The notes below the pieces were generated by a model. The model saw only the letters and a list, made by a program, of their open reading frames with translations. It was not told the DNA's origin and did no database searches. Of a DNA stretch of 64,000 nt, positions 34,169 through 45,463 are shown one piece after another; the first letter of the stretch is position 1, and each line of letters begins with the position of its first letter. Both the position numbers and the translations under genes were made by a program. Source of the DNA: Dactylosporangium sp. AC04546 (lineage in GTDB: Bacteria; Actinomycetota; Actinomycetes; Mycobacteriales; Micromonosporaceae). Where the stretch lies: contig NZ_JAHYSG010000008.1 of the NCBI RefSeq assembly GCF_022095675.1, forward strand, positions 1 to 64,000, written 5' to 3'.

Positions 34169-34660
34169 ATGACCCTCGCACCGTTTTCCGCCCGTCAACG
34201 TGGTGGGCAGATCGCCCGGGGCCGCCGGTCCGGCTGGGACCCGGCCCGTGAGATCGACGATTTCATCCGCACCTTCTTCGGCGGCGGCCCAGCCGGCGGC
34301 GACCCGGCCGCCATCGCGGCGGCACTGCGCCCGCCGGTCGACATCGAGGAGACCGAGCAGGCCTACGTCGTGGACGTCGACCTGCCCAACGTGTCCCCCG
34401 AGCGGATCGAGCTCCAGATGCGCGGCGAGGAGCTGCGGATCTCCGGCACCTTCGAGGAGCGTGAGCGCAGCGGTGTGATGCGCCGCCAGAACCGCCAGAC
34501 CGGCGAGTTCGAGTACCTCGTGGACCTGCCGAACGACATCGACGGGGACCGGGTCGAGGCGGCGTACGACAACGGCGTGCTCACCGTCACCGTCGCGCGG
34601 GCCCGCAGCGCGCAGCCGCGCCGGATCGAGATCGAACGGGGCCGTAAGCGGGGCGGATGA
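34169..34660 (+). CDS. Hsp20/alpha-crystallin small heat shock protein
   Basis: ATG 34169, with GGAAGGA upstream, gives 163 residues. The alpha-crystallin domain (about 55-145) contains DIEETEQAYVVDVDLPNV, EELRISGTFEERERSG and AAYDNGVLTVTVARA; the C-terminal IxI motif reads RIEIERG. Small heat shock proteins hold unfolding proteins until Hsp70 or ClpB acts. It is followed by clpB, 67 bp downstream on the same strand. Confidence 0.9.
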   Translation: MTLAPFSARQRGGQIARGRRSGWDPAREIDDFIRTFFGGGPAGGDPAAIAAALRPPVDIEETEQAYVVDVDLPNVSPERIELQMRGEELRISGTFEERERSGVMRRQNRQTGEFEYLVDLPNDIDGDRVEAAYDNGVLTVTVARARSAQPRRIEIERGRKRGG

Positions 34661-34727
34661 CCGCCCGCTCTCCGTGTCCGGCGGCCCGGGCCGCCGGACA
34701 CCCTCATGGCGTCCGGAGGGGTGCTCG

Positions 34728-37340
<2,613 letters not shown>

Positions 37341-37895
37341 CCGTGCCGGTCGGCTGGCGCGAACGCCTCCGGCGACCGGCACGCCCGGCCGCCCTGCATG
37401 ATCATGAAGAGTTGTTGTCGCGGGGTCGGATCGCGGGGCTGCGCCACGGCACGGCCGGCCATGATCCTGAAACGTTGTTGCACCCAGGGCGACCACAACT
37501 CTTCACGTTCACGGTCCACGACGGCAAGAACTCTTCGTGATGTTGGTGCGGGGCGGCTCGGATCCTCGTCGGGACTCGCCGGGATGCCGCTCAGGACGCC
37601 GCTGACAGCAGGCTGACCGGCGGAGGCGGGCGCCGGGGCGCAGACGACGGCCACGACGCCGCGGCCACGACCGCCGCGGCGGCCCGCGCGGGTCACGGCT
37701 GGCGTCGGCTCAGGCGCACCGGCTCACGGACCGCTTCGGTTCGAGCGTGAGCGGGACACCGCCGCCGGGTTCGATGCTGGACGTCGCCGGCACGGTGGGT
37801 CATGCCCGGCACGGTAGCGCAAGCGCTCGGGACTGCGCCGGCTACCCGCCGCCGGGCCCGGGACATCCCGGGCCCGGCGCGTTCACTGTCAATCG
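37341..37895. repeat. Gene-free stretch with four copies of a 21-bp repeat
   Basis: Copies lie at 37397-37417 (CATGATCATGAAGAGTTGTT + G) and 37460-37480 on the plus strand (18 of 21 identical). On the minus strand the core GAAGAGTTGT recurs near 37492-37511, and a 17 of 21 match lies at 37525-37545. Two forward copies followed by two inverted copies could fold into long hairpins behind clpB. The rest of the stretch shows no gene. Confidence 0.55.
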
Positions 37896-38188
37896 TTACG
37901 GGCAGGGCCCGGCAAGGTAGCCCTCGAAGATCCAGCCCAGTTGGTGTTCACGTAGTCGATGACCGTGCACTTGGCCGCCGGCCCGTTGTGCACGGCCGCC
38001 TTCGGCGACTTGAGCACCTTGGCCGCCGTCGGGCCGTATCCGCCCCCGCTGACGCTCGGACACGACGCCGCGGCAACCGCCGCCGTCGAGATGGCCGTGG
38101 TGGCCGCCCCGGCGGGCGTCGCCGTCGCCCCAACCCGATCACGACCTCGGTGCCTCCCCGTGGTCGGTTCCTGTGATGGGACCACCAT
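37896..38188 (-). pseudogene. SH3-like secreted protein gene with internal deletion
   Basis: A signal-like N-terminus (AATTAISTAAVAAAS) leads to KVLKSPKAAVHNGPAAKCTVIDYVNTN, the first half of a bacterial SH3-type domain. In the next frame the end of the same domain is readable: LGWIFEGYLAGPCP with a stop at 37896-37898. About 20 residues between them are missing and the frame is shifted. I therefore read it as an inactivated gene; a C-terminally altered protein of 99 residues is possible. Confidence 0.55.
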
Positions 38189-38266
38189 GCGCGACCATGG
38201 ATGCGCAAACGTTGAAGGAACCTTGAATCGGCGGCCCCAGCCCGGAGAAGGACGGTCGAGGCGACG

Positions 38267-38584
38267 TTGGAGTTCCGGCTGCTCGGCACCGTCGAGGCCG
38301 TCCGCGGTGGCGCACCCGTCGCCGTCGGCCCCGCCATGCAGCGGGGCGTGCTGGCGGCGCTGCTGGCCGACGCCGGCCGGGTGGTGCGCACCGGCGACCT
38401 CGTCGAGCGGGTGTGGGGCGACGCCAGGCCGCGGCGGGCGGCGCCGACCCTCTACAGCTACCTGTCCCGGCTGCGAGTTGCGCTCGACGGCGGGCCGGCG
38501 CTCGAAGCGACGTCGGCCCGGCGCTCGGCGCTCGCGCTGTACGAGCGCCAGGGCCGCACCCGCGAGGCCGCCGCCCTCAAGTAG
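38267..38584 (+). pseudogene. AfsR/SARP regulator remnant
   Basis: TTG 38267 opens a typical SARP winged-helix domain (EFRLLGTVEAVRGGAPVAVG, LAALLADAGRVV, GDLVERVWGD, TLYSYLSRLRVALDGG). After residue 85 the sequence jumps to SALALYERQGRTREAAALK, which looks like the last TPR helix of a large AfsR-type protein. The full family has 600-1100 residues, so almost everything in between has been lost. An expressed DNA-binding fragment remains possible. Confidence 0.65.
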
Positions 38585-38633
38585 CGCAGCACGGCCGCGA
38601 CCCCCGGAAGGGTCGCGGCCGCGGCTTCGAACG

Positions 38634-40808
38634 TCACGGGGTGTAGGCCTTCACCTCCAGCAGGCCGACCGAGTTGGTGCCGTTCGACTGGAGCACGACC
38701 CGCAGGCGGGTCGTCGAGACCGTGGTGAACGTGACTGTGTTGTAGGTGTTGGCCGCCACCGGGTAGGAAGCGGGGATGTCCGCGTAGGCGGAGCCGGTCC
38801 AGTACTGCAGCTTCCACGACGACGGCAGGTCGATGCCCTGGTTGTCGTCGAACAGGTACACCTGCGCCTTGTTCAACGACACCGCCGACGGCCAGGTGAG
38901 CTCGGCCCACTGCTGGCCGCTGTTGGGCCAGGTGCCCCAGCGCGGGTTCACGGTGTCGTTCGACGACGGCGGGTCGATGCCGTCGTTGACGGCCGCCACC
39001 GACTCCCACGCGGACGTGTACGACGCCGACGCCACGGCCTGGCCGGCGACGTTCTGGCCGCCCGTGGGCGGCGGGGTGGTACCGCCGCCGATGGCCAGCG
39101 CGTCGCTGGAGAACGTCGTGAACGACGGGTTGACGTCGGCCTCGCCGCCGGCGCCGTCGCAGCGGCGGTCCGGGTTGAACGCGAGGTACGTGCCCGAGCC
39201 GCACGCGATCGCGAACTCGGCGTCGCCGCCGACCACGATGTTCCCGGACAGGTTCGCGCCGTTCTGGATCAGCGCGTTGTCCTTCACGATCGCGTTGCCG
39301 CCGACCGTGCCGCCGTTGACCCAGCCGAGGCCCTCGATGCGGGCGTTGCCGGTCACGGTACCGCTGTAGACCGCCGCCTTCGGCCCGACGTACGCCGTCG
39401 CGGCCACGTTGGCGCCCGGGCCGACCCAGCCGCCGCCGTTGCTGTGCCAGTGCCCGCCGTTGGTCGCGGCCGGCTTCACGTACCCCGGCTCGAAGCCCGA
39501 CGGCGACGCGCCCGAGACGCGGAACTCGTACGGGAAGCGGCGCGCCTTGTTGTAGCCGTCCAGGAACGCGTAGTGCGGCACCGCGTTCGGCGTGCCGGTG
39601 ACGACCAGCCACACCTCCCGCTCGCCCGACTGGAGCTGGAAGTCGATCTGCCCGTCGGTGCCCGTGAACAGCTGGGAGTACCGCGGCGTGCCGTTGCGCA
39701 CCGCGACCAGGCCGAACGTCCAGCCGGTCGCGCCCGTCTCGGCGTGGCCCTTGAGGCGCAGCTTGACCAGGCCGCCGTCGGTGGCCGCGACCAGCTTGAC
39801 CTTGTTGAAGCCGTAGTCCGACGGGGCGGTCCGCGCGTTGATGCGGTAGTGGCCGAGGCTCTGGTTGACCGCCTCGACGTTGCCGCCGTTGTAGGCGTTG
39901 TTGAGGAACCCGGCGCCGTACACGTTGTTGATGAAGGGCATCAACGTCGAGCGGTTGCCGAAGTCGTACGTCACCGTGCGGGTCGCGTACTCGCCCACCC
40001 GCCGGTTCAGCTCGGCCTGGCTGATGCCGGTGATCCTGCGGTACACCTCCAGGGGATGCTCGTTGTTGCGGGCCTCGTTCCAGATCCGGTTGAACATCGC
40101 CAGGCCGTCACGGTCCTTGATGTACTGCAGCAGCATCCATGCGCCGTAATGGTGGCGGCTCGACGAGTAGTACAGGTTCTCCGAGCGCAGCCACCGCGTC
40201 AGGTCGCCGGCCGCGGTCGTCGGCAGCGCCTGCATCGCCATGAACTCGGCGCTCGCCTCCCAGAACGTGCCCGCCGACGCGTCGGTGAAGCCGTAGCCGG
40301 ACCGGCCGAGGAACGTGTAGTTCTGGAAGACGTGGCCGAGCTCGTGCGCCAGGCCCCACGAGCCCGGCAGGGCGGCGCCGGGGGCGATGTTGATGACGCC
40401 CACCCAGCCGTCCACCGAGCCGCCGGTCGCCCACGCGTTGAGCTCGGTGCGGTTCCAGGTGTTCGTCACGATGACGATGATTTTGTACTGCGCGAGCAGC
40501 CCGGTCTCGGGCGTGAACTGCATGGTGTTCACGTAGAAGGAGTACAGGTTCTCCAGCTGCGTGATGATGCTGTTCGGGTCGAAGTTGTACGGCGACGGCG
40601 CCGACGTCGGGCTGGTGCCCGACTTCTCGCCCCACAGCAGGATGAAGTTCGTCGACTCCCGGGTGCGGTTCTGCGCCCAGGGCACCTCGCCGGTCTGCGT
40701 CCAGCGGGCGGGGATGTAGACGGACTTGGCGGCAGCCGACGCCGACGGCGCCGACACGGTGAACAGCACGCCGGCGGCGAGCGCGAGCGTGGCCACGAGG
40801 GCCTTCAT
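38634..40808 (-). CDS. Svx/AvrXca-like (DUF6055) secreted protein with discoidin domain
   Basis: This 724-residue protein has a Sec signal (ALAAGVLFTVSAPSASA). The DUF6055-like part has FILLWGEKSGT, LAQYKIIVIVTNTWN and the zinc-protease motif HELGH (H155, E156, H159). A middle region with hexapeptide-like turns (TAYVGPKAAVYSGTVTGNAR, GNAIVKDNALIQNG) suggests a left-handed beta helix. A C-terminal F5/8 type C domain ends LLEVKAYTP. Svx and AvrXca are virulence/avirulence factors of plant pathogens. It starts 8 bp after the upstream protease gene, so they form an operon. Confidence 0.75.
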   Translation of the reverse strand: MKALVATLALAAGVLFTVSAPSASAAAKSVYIPARWTQTGEVPWAQNRTRESTNFILLWGEKSGTSPTSAPSPYNFDPNSIITQLENLYSFYVNTMQFTPETGLLAQYKIIVIVTNTWNRTELNAWATGGSVDGWVGVINIAPGAALPGSWGLAHELGHVFQNYTFLGRSGYGFTDASAGTFWEASAEFMAMQALPTTAAGDLTRWLRSENLYYSSSRHHYGAWMLLQYIKDRDGLAMFNRIWNEARNNEHPLEVYRRITGISQAELNRRVGEYATRTVTYDFGNRSTLMPFINNVYGAGFLNNAYNGGNVEAVNQSLGHYRINARTAPSDYGFNKVKLVAATDGGLVKLRLKGHAETGATGWTFGLVAVRNGTPRYSQLFTGTDGQIDFQLQSGEREVWLVVTGTPNAVPHYAFLDGYNKARRFPYEFRVSGASPSGFEPGYVKPAATNGGHWHSNGGGWVGPGANVAATAYVGPKAAVYSGTVTGNARIEGLGWVNGGTVGGNAIVKDNALIQNGANLSGNIVVGGDAEFAIACGSGTYLAFNPDRRCDGAGGEADVNPSFTTFSSDALAIGGGTTPPPTGGQNVAGQAVASASYTSAWESVAAVNDGIDPPSSNDTVNPRWGTWPNSGQQWAELTWPSAVSLNKAQVYLFDDNQGIDLPSSWKLQYWTGSAYADIPASYPVAANTYNTVTFTTVSTTRLRVVLQSNGTNSVGLLEVKAYTP
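38892..38984. repeat. 93-bp exact direct repeat (copy 1)
   Basis: Identical to 41081-41173, inside the discoidin-domain codons of the two adjacent protease genes. Similarity continues at lower level on both sides, over roughly 350 bp. It indicates recent domain duplication or gene conversion. Confidence 0.85.
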
Positions 40809-40816
40809 GCGGTGTC

Positions 40817-42364
40817 TCACGAGGCGTACGCTTTGACCTCGAGCAGGCCGACCGAGCTGGTGCCGGTGGACTGCAGCACCACCCGCAGCCGCGCCGTGCT
40901 GACCTGCGTGAAGGTGACCGTGATGTACGCGTTCGCGGTCACCGGGTAGCCGCTCGCGCCCGGCACGTCGGCGTAGGCGGAGCCGGTCCAGTACTGCAGC
41001 TTCCAGCTCGACGGCACGTCGATGCCCTGGTTGTCGTCGAACAGGTACACCTGCGCTCGCTTCAGGGTCTGGTTGGACGACCAGGTGAGCTCGGCCCACT
41101 GCTGGCCGCTGTTGGGCCAGGTGCCCCAGCGCGGGTTCACGGTGTCGTTCGACGACGGCGGGTCGATGCCGTCATTGATGGCCGCCACCGACTCCCAGGG
41201 TGAGGTGTACGACGCCGACGCTGTCGCGGACCGCGCGAGGTTCGTGTCGGGCTGCGGGTTGCCGCCACCGCCGGTCCCCTTGATCAGGAACAGGTTGTCG
41301 GCGACGTTGAAGTTGTTCGCCAGGTAGGAGCCCGCCGGCGGGTTGGTGTGGTAGTAGTCGTCGTGGTTGCAGTCGAGCCGGTCGTCGTGCGAGCGGTTGG
41401 TGCACACGGTCCGCACGACCACCTCGTCGCCGTCCTTGTAGCACATGACGTCCCACTCGTCGGTGCAGTGGGCGTGGCCGGAGGCGTTGGGGGCGTTGTT
41501 GTTCACGGCGCCGAGCGTGTGGCCGAGCTCGTGCGCGGCGACCCCCGCGACCCAGCAGCCGTTGTCGGCGCGCGCGTACTCCGGGCCGCTGTTGGAGCGG
41601 TTCGAGTCGCTCTTGCGCGTGTCACCGGCGAAGCCGCCGATCCCGCAGTACACATTGGCGTCGACAAATTGCAGGTATTTGCGGTCGGTCCGCGTGTAAC
41701 CGGCCGCCTTGACCGCGTTGAGCAATGGCGCCCAGTCGTTCGCGTTCAGCGCCGAATCGGGGATCTGCACGTCGCGCACGACCGGCCGGCATGCCCCGTT
41801 CACGGTCTCGGTGACGTACCGTACGTGCCGCTCGCCGCCGGTCTCCTTGGCGCTCTCGTTGAAGATCGTGTCGACGCCCTCGGCGAGGCTGCGGAAGGTC
41901 TCCAGGTACTGCTGGTAGCGGCTGGTCGACCCGTGCACGTACAGCACCTCGACCCGCCGGCCGCTGGTGCCGTCGCCCTCGCAGACGGCGAGGGCCTGGG
42001 CGGCGGCGGCCGGCGCCGCGGCGGCCGCGAGGGCCGGCACGCTGGACTTGACCGACAGGCCGGCCGGCACGGCGTCCGGGCCGTGCGTGCACATGACGGG
42101 GTTGGTGCCCTTGACCTCGAGCAGGTCCGGGCCGCAGGGGCCGGCCTTGCGGCGCTGGAGGCCGGTGTAGACGAGGCCCTTGGCGGGGTCACTGGCCGGG
42201 AGCGCGGCCTGCTCAGCCTGCTCGGCCTGCGCTGCCTGCTCTCCGGCGGAGGCCGTGCCGGCGATCAGGCCGGCTGCGACGAGGACGAGCGCGCCGAGCG
42301 ACATTCCGATCGTTCGGGCGGGGGTACCGGCGAATCGTCGCCGGCGGGGGACGGATCCGGGCAT
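40817..42364 (-). CDS. Secreted zinc metalloprotease-like protein with discoidin domain
   Basis: ATG 42364 has GGAG 7 nt upstream and gives 515 residues. An RRRRF stretch and hydrophobic segment export it. The catalytic part has HELGHTLGAVN (H278, E279, H282) and a Met-turn-like WDVMCY. In metzincins the eleventh position of this motif is His or Asp; here it is Asn288, so the third ligand is unusual. Many Cys suggest disulphides. The C-terminal F5/8 type C domain (ATASASYTSPWESV to VKAYAS) should bind carbohydrate or membrane. It is first in an operon with the Svx-like gene. Confidence 0.75.
   Translation of the reverse strand: MPGSVPRRRRFAGTPARTIGMSLGALVLVAAGLIAGTASAGEQAAQAEQAEQAALPASDPAKGLVYTGLQRRKAGPCGPDLLEVKGTNPVMCTHGPDAVPAGLSVKSSVPALAAAAAPAAAAQALAVCEGDGTSGRRVEVLYVHGSTSRYQQYLETFRSLAEGVDTIFNESAKETGGERHVRYVTETVNGACRPVVRDVQIPDSALNANDWAPLLNAVKAAGYTRTDRKYLQFVDANVYCGIGGFAGDTRKSDSNRSNSGPEYARADNGCWVAGVAAHELGHTLGAVNNNAPNASGHAHCTDEWDVMCYKDGDEVVVRTVCTNRSHDDRLDCNHDDYYHTNPPAGSYLANNFNVADNLFLIKGTGGGGNPQPDTNLARSATASASYTSPWESVAAINDGIDPPSSNDTVNPRWGTWPNSGQQWAELTWSSNQTLKRAQVYLFDDNQGIDVPSSWKLQYWTGSAYADVPGASGYPVTANAYITVTFTQVSTARLRVVLQSTGTSSVGLLEVKAYAS
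41081..41173. repeat. 93-bp exact direct repeat (copy 2)
   Basis: Partner of 38892-38984; offset is 2189 bp. Recombination between the copies would fuse the two genes and delete the Svx-like domain. Confidence 0.85.
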
Positions 42365-42516
42365 GGTGGAACTCCGATCGCGGATTGGCGGGCCCACGCT
42401 TCGGGGTGCGGAACGGCCGCGACCGCGTGGGCGAAATCCTTTTCGGCACCGTGCCAGCGTGATAGTCGTGTGTCAATGCTTGTGACAAGCTGTTCCAGGA
42501 CTTAAGTGGAAACAAA

Positions 42517-42559
42517 GCGAGCGCCGTCGCCGAAAATATTTCGGCGACGAGGCGCTCGC
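42517..42559 (-). terminator. Long imperfect hairpin upstream of the protease operon
   Basis: GCGAGCGCC (42517-42525) pairs with GGCGCTCGC (42551-42559), with further pairing of TCGCCGAAA and TTTCGGCGA inside. It lies 150 bp before the protease start and may terminate read-through from the reductase gene or regulate the operon leader. Confidence 0.5.
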
Positions 42560-42603
42560 GAAACTTACAGCCGGGCGGACCGGCCCGTCGTGACCGCGCC
42601 CGG

Positions 42604-42651
42604 GACGTGGTAGGAAAACCGGGGCTATGGCACCAGTTTTCCTACCACGTC
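42604..42651 (-). terminator. Terminator of the RmlD-like gene
   Basis: Perfect 16-bp arms (core ACGTGGTAGGAAAAC, 42604-42619 and 42636-42651) enclose 16 nt, 20 bp past the reductase stop codon. Confidence 0.7.
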
Positions 42652-42670
42652 ACGCGCCGAGTCACGCTCG

Positions 42671-43498
42671 TCAGGCGGCTTGCAGGAACTCGCGGGCGCC
42701 GCGCAGGCGGATGGCCAGCCGGGCCTGGGTCGCGGCGCAGTCGAGGCGCACGGCCAGCGGGCCCGGGATGCCGGCCGCGGCGCGCGAGGCCGCCGGCAGC
42801 CGCGACGGGTCGAGGCCGTCCCGGCGGGCGATGAGCGTGCCCAGCTCGTGGCGGCTGACCGCGTCGGCGCCGGCGACGTGGTGCACGCCGCGGTGCGCCG
42901 AGGCGGCCAGCTCCAGCAGCGCCGCCGCGAGGTCGCCCACGTCGACCGGGCAGCGCAGGTCGTCGGTGAAGAGCGCGCCGCTCGCGGTGCCGGCGGCCAG
43001 GGCGTGCGTGAACGTCTCGTGCAGCGACTCGCCGCCGCCGACGATGAGCGACGTGCGGGCGATGATCGCGGCCGGGTCGAGGCCGGCGACGGCGGTCTCG
43101 GCCGCCGCCTTGGCGGCACCGTACGGCGTGACGGGGTCGGGCGGGGACGTCTCGGCGTAGGACTCGGCCGCGCCGGAGAACACCGCGTCGCTCGACACGT
43201 GCACGAGCCGGGCCCCGGCCGCCGCGGCCGCCGCCGCGACGTGCATGCCGCCGTCCGCCGTGGTGGCCCAGTCGCCCTGCTGGTAGGCGGCGTTGACGAC
43301 CACGTCCGGGCGGACCTCGCCGGCGAGCGCCGCGACCGCCGCCCGGTCGCGGATGTCGAGCGCCCGCCACGCCGCGCCGGGGATCGGCGCGGCCTGCCGG
43401 TGGTAGGTCGCCGTGGTGGCGTGACCGGCGGTCAGGGCCTGCCGGACGAGCTCGCGGCCGAGCAGCCCGCTCCCGCCGACGACCAGCACAGTGCTCAT
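42671..43498 (-). CDS. RmlD-like NAD(P)-dependent sugar reductase
   Basis: This 275-residue extended SDR has the Rossmann motif VVGGSGLLGREL, the VVNAAYQQGDWA segment, VSSDAVFSG and the catalytic PYGAAKAAAE Tyr/Lys pair. It resembles dTDP-4-dehydrorhamnose reductase, which makes dTDP-L-rhamnose. No other rhamnose genes are here, so the substrate is uncertain. It overlaps the response-regulator stop by 4 bp (ATGA-type), which places it last but independent of that order: its ATG overlaps the regulator's end on the same strand, giving the order kinase, regulator, reductase. Confidence 0.8.
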   Translation of the reverse strand: MSTVLVVGGSGLLGRELVRQALTAGHATTATYHRQAAPIPGAAWRALDIRDRAAVAALAGEVRPDVVVNAAYQQGDWATTADGGMHVAAAAAAAGARLVHVSSDAVFSGAAESYAETSPPDPVTPYGAAKAAAETAVAGLDPAAIIARTSLIVGGGESLHETFTHALAAGTASGALFTDDLRCPVDVGDLAAALLELAASAHRGVHHVAGADAVSRHELGTLIARRDGLDPSRLPAASRAAAGIPGPLAVRLDCAATQARLAIRLRGAREFLQAA

Positions 43499-44157
43499 GT
43501 GGCGGGGATGATACGCCGCGTCTCGTACGCCCACATCGCGATCTCCACCCGGTTGCGCGCGCCCAGCTTGGCCATGAGGCTCGCCAGGTGGGTCTTCACC
43601 GTGCTCAGGCTGATGTGCAGGGTGTCGGCGATCTCCGTGTTGGTCAGGCCGCGGGCGACGGCGAGCAGGACCTCCTCCTCGCGGGCGGTGACGGGGGCGA
43701 TCGGCTGCGCGGCCGGCCGGCCCGACGGCACGTCGGCGAACGCGCGCAGCAGCCGCACGGTGACGCTCGGCGCGATGAGGGCCTCGCCGTCGGCGGCCGA
43801 CCGGACGGCCTGGGTCAGCAGCTCCGGCCCGGCGTCCTTGAGCAGGAAGCCGCGGGCGCCGCTGCGCAGGGCGCCGTAGACGTACTCGTCGAGGTCGAAC
43901 GTGGTGATCACGACCACGACGAGCGGGTCGGCCACGCCGGGGCCGGCCAGCTGCCGGGTCGCCTCCAGCCCGTCGAGCACCGGCATCCGGATGTCGAACA
44001 GGCAGACGTCGGGGCGCAGCTCGCGGGCCAGGCGCACCGCCTCCCGCCCGTCGGCGGCCTCGGCGACCACGTCGATGCCGGGCTGCGCGTTCAGCATGAT
44101 GCGCAGCCCGGTCCGGATGATCGCCTGGTCGTCAGCGACGAGGACGCGGATGGGCAC
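43495..44157 (-). CDS. NarL/LuxR-type response regulator
   Basis: GTG 44157 with GGAAGGA upstream gives 220 residues. The receiver has Asp55 (VCLFDIRMP) and Lys in GFLLKDAGP; the LuxR domain has VTAREEEVLLAVARGLTNTE and STVKTHLASLM. Its start overlaps the kinase gene by 26 bp. The divergent MMPL transporter gene is a likely target. Confidence 0.9.
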   Translation of the reverse strand: MPIRVLVADDQAIIRTGLRIMLNAQPGIDVVAEAADGREAVRLARELRPDVCLFDIRMPVLDGLEATRQLAGPGVADPLVVVVITTFDLDEYVYGALRSGARGFLLKDAGPELLTQAVRSAADGEALIAPSVTVRLLRAFADVPSGRPAAQPIAPVTAREEEVLLAVARGLTNTEIADTLHISLSTVKTHLASLMAKLGARNRVEIAMWAYETRRIIPAT

Positions 44158-45304
44158 CGGTGTCCGTCCTTCCACGGGGCAGTTCGGCCGCGACCCGCCA
44201 GCCCCGGTCGGGGCCCGGGCCGGCGTGCAGCTCGCCGCCGAGCAGGGTGGCGCGCTCGCGCAGCCCGGCCAGGCCGTAGCCGTCACGGATCCGGCCGGGG
44301 CGCGCGCCGTCGTTGTCGACGGTGATGCGGACCCGCCGCGGCTCGCCGGTCACCCGCACCACGACCTCGGTCGCGTCGGCCGCGTGCCGCATGGCGTTGG
44401 TCACGGATTCCTGCACGATGCGGTACACCGCCGCATCCACGGCCGGCGGCAGGGCATTGAGGTCGCCGTCGAGCCCGAGGTCGACCCGCAGCCGCCCGCC
44501 CGGCGCCCGCACGAGCCGCTCCAGGTCGGCGACGCCGGCCGGTGGGGCCAGGTCGGCGCCGGCGCCGCGGTCGCGCAGCGCGGCGACCATGGCCCGCATC
44601 TCCTCCAGGGTGCGCGCGCCCTCCTCCTCGACCCCTTCGAGCGCCTCGACCGCGGCCGCCGGGTCGTTTCCGGCGACGACCCGGCCGGCCTGGGCGCGGA
44701 TCACCATCGCCGACACGTGGTGGGCGACCGTGTCGTGCAGCTCGCGGGCCAGCTGCTCGCGCTCTCGGGACCGCACCCGGTCGAACTGCCGCTCGCGGGC
44801 GACCGCCCGGAAGCGCACCGACGCGCCGACGACCCCGGGCATGAGCAGGAACGCGAAGCCGGCGAGCAGCTCGCCGAGCGGCGTGCCGTCGACGGCCGAC
44901 GAGAACAGGACGCCGACGACGATCACCGCGCCGCCGCCGACGACCTCCCGGCCGGAGCCCCAGCGGGGCAGCGCGTACACCAGCAGCAGCACGACCACGC
45001 CCGTGTAGGGGCCGACCGGCGCCGGCGGGTCGCCCAGCACCGTGGCCACCGACAGCACGGCCATCGCGGCGAACGTGAGCACGACCGTGCCGAGGGGATG
45101 GGTGCGCCGCCACATGGTGAGCACGACAAGCCAGATCCCGAGCGCGACGGCCACCGGCCGCCACACGAGGTCGTCGCGCAGCACGGTCTCGACGGCGAGC
45201 CCGGCCAGGCCCGCGGCGAGCACGACCCAGTCGCGCCACACACGGCCGGGCGCGCCCGGCGGGCGGGGCTCGGTCCAGAGGGTTCGCAGGTCGTCGCGGA
45301 GCAC
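44132..45304 (-). CDS. NarL-type sensor histidine kinase
   Basis: GTG 45304 gives 390 residues with five N-terminal membrane helices (WVVLAAGLAGLAVE, VALGIWLVVLTMW, TGVVVLLLVYALP, VVGGGAVIVVGVLF, ELLAGFAFLLMPG). The dimerisation helix reads REQLARELHDTVAHH with His190, followed by YRIVQESVTNAMRHA and GYGLAGLRERA. No separate sensor domain exists, so signals probably arise in the membrane. It pairs with the regulator downstream. Confidence 0.9.
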   Translation of the reverse strand: MLRDDLRTLWTEPRPPGAPGRVWRDWVVLAAGLAGLAVETVLRDDLVWRPVAVALGIWLVVLTMWRRTHPLGTVVLTFAAMAVLSVATVLGDPPAPVGPYTGVVVLLLVYALPRWGSGREVVGGGAVIVVGVLFSSAVDGTPLGELLAGFAFLLMPGVVGASVRFRAVARERQFDRVRSREREQLARELHDTVAHHVSAMVIRAQAGRVVAGNDPAAAVEALEGVEEEGARTLEEMRAMVAALRDRGAGADLAPPAGVADLERLVRAPGGRLRVDLGLDGDLNALPPAVDAAVYRIVQESVTNAMRHAADATEVVVRVTGEPRRVRITVDNDGARPGRIRDGYGLAGLRERATLLGGELHAGPGPDRGWRVAAELPRGRTDTGAHPRPRR

Positions 45305-45463
45305 GTTCTCAGCGTAGGGAGCCTGCGGCGGCGCACATCGGCCGAAAGGACGGTGCGCCGCTCGGCCCGGGGACGGGCGGAACCGCGGCTTCCGCGCCGA
45401 TGTCCGGCAGCGCCGCGACGGCGAACCTCGGCGGTGACGAAACCGTGACCTGGAGGAGCCCCG

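Noticed and set aside
38267..38584. Evidence for a secondary-metabolite cluster from the SARP-like gene
   Set aside because: The regulator is a remnant and no biosynthetic core enzymes lie around it.
37959..40949. A 996-codon plus-strand frame
   Set aside because: It runs antisense through the Svx-like gene and the SH3 remnant, is full of Arg/Val/Asp repeats and has no family motif.
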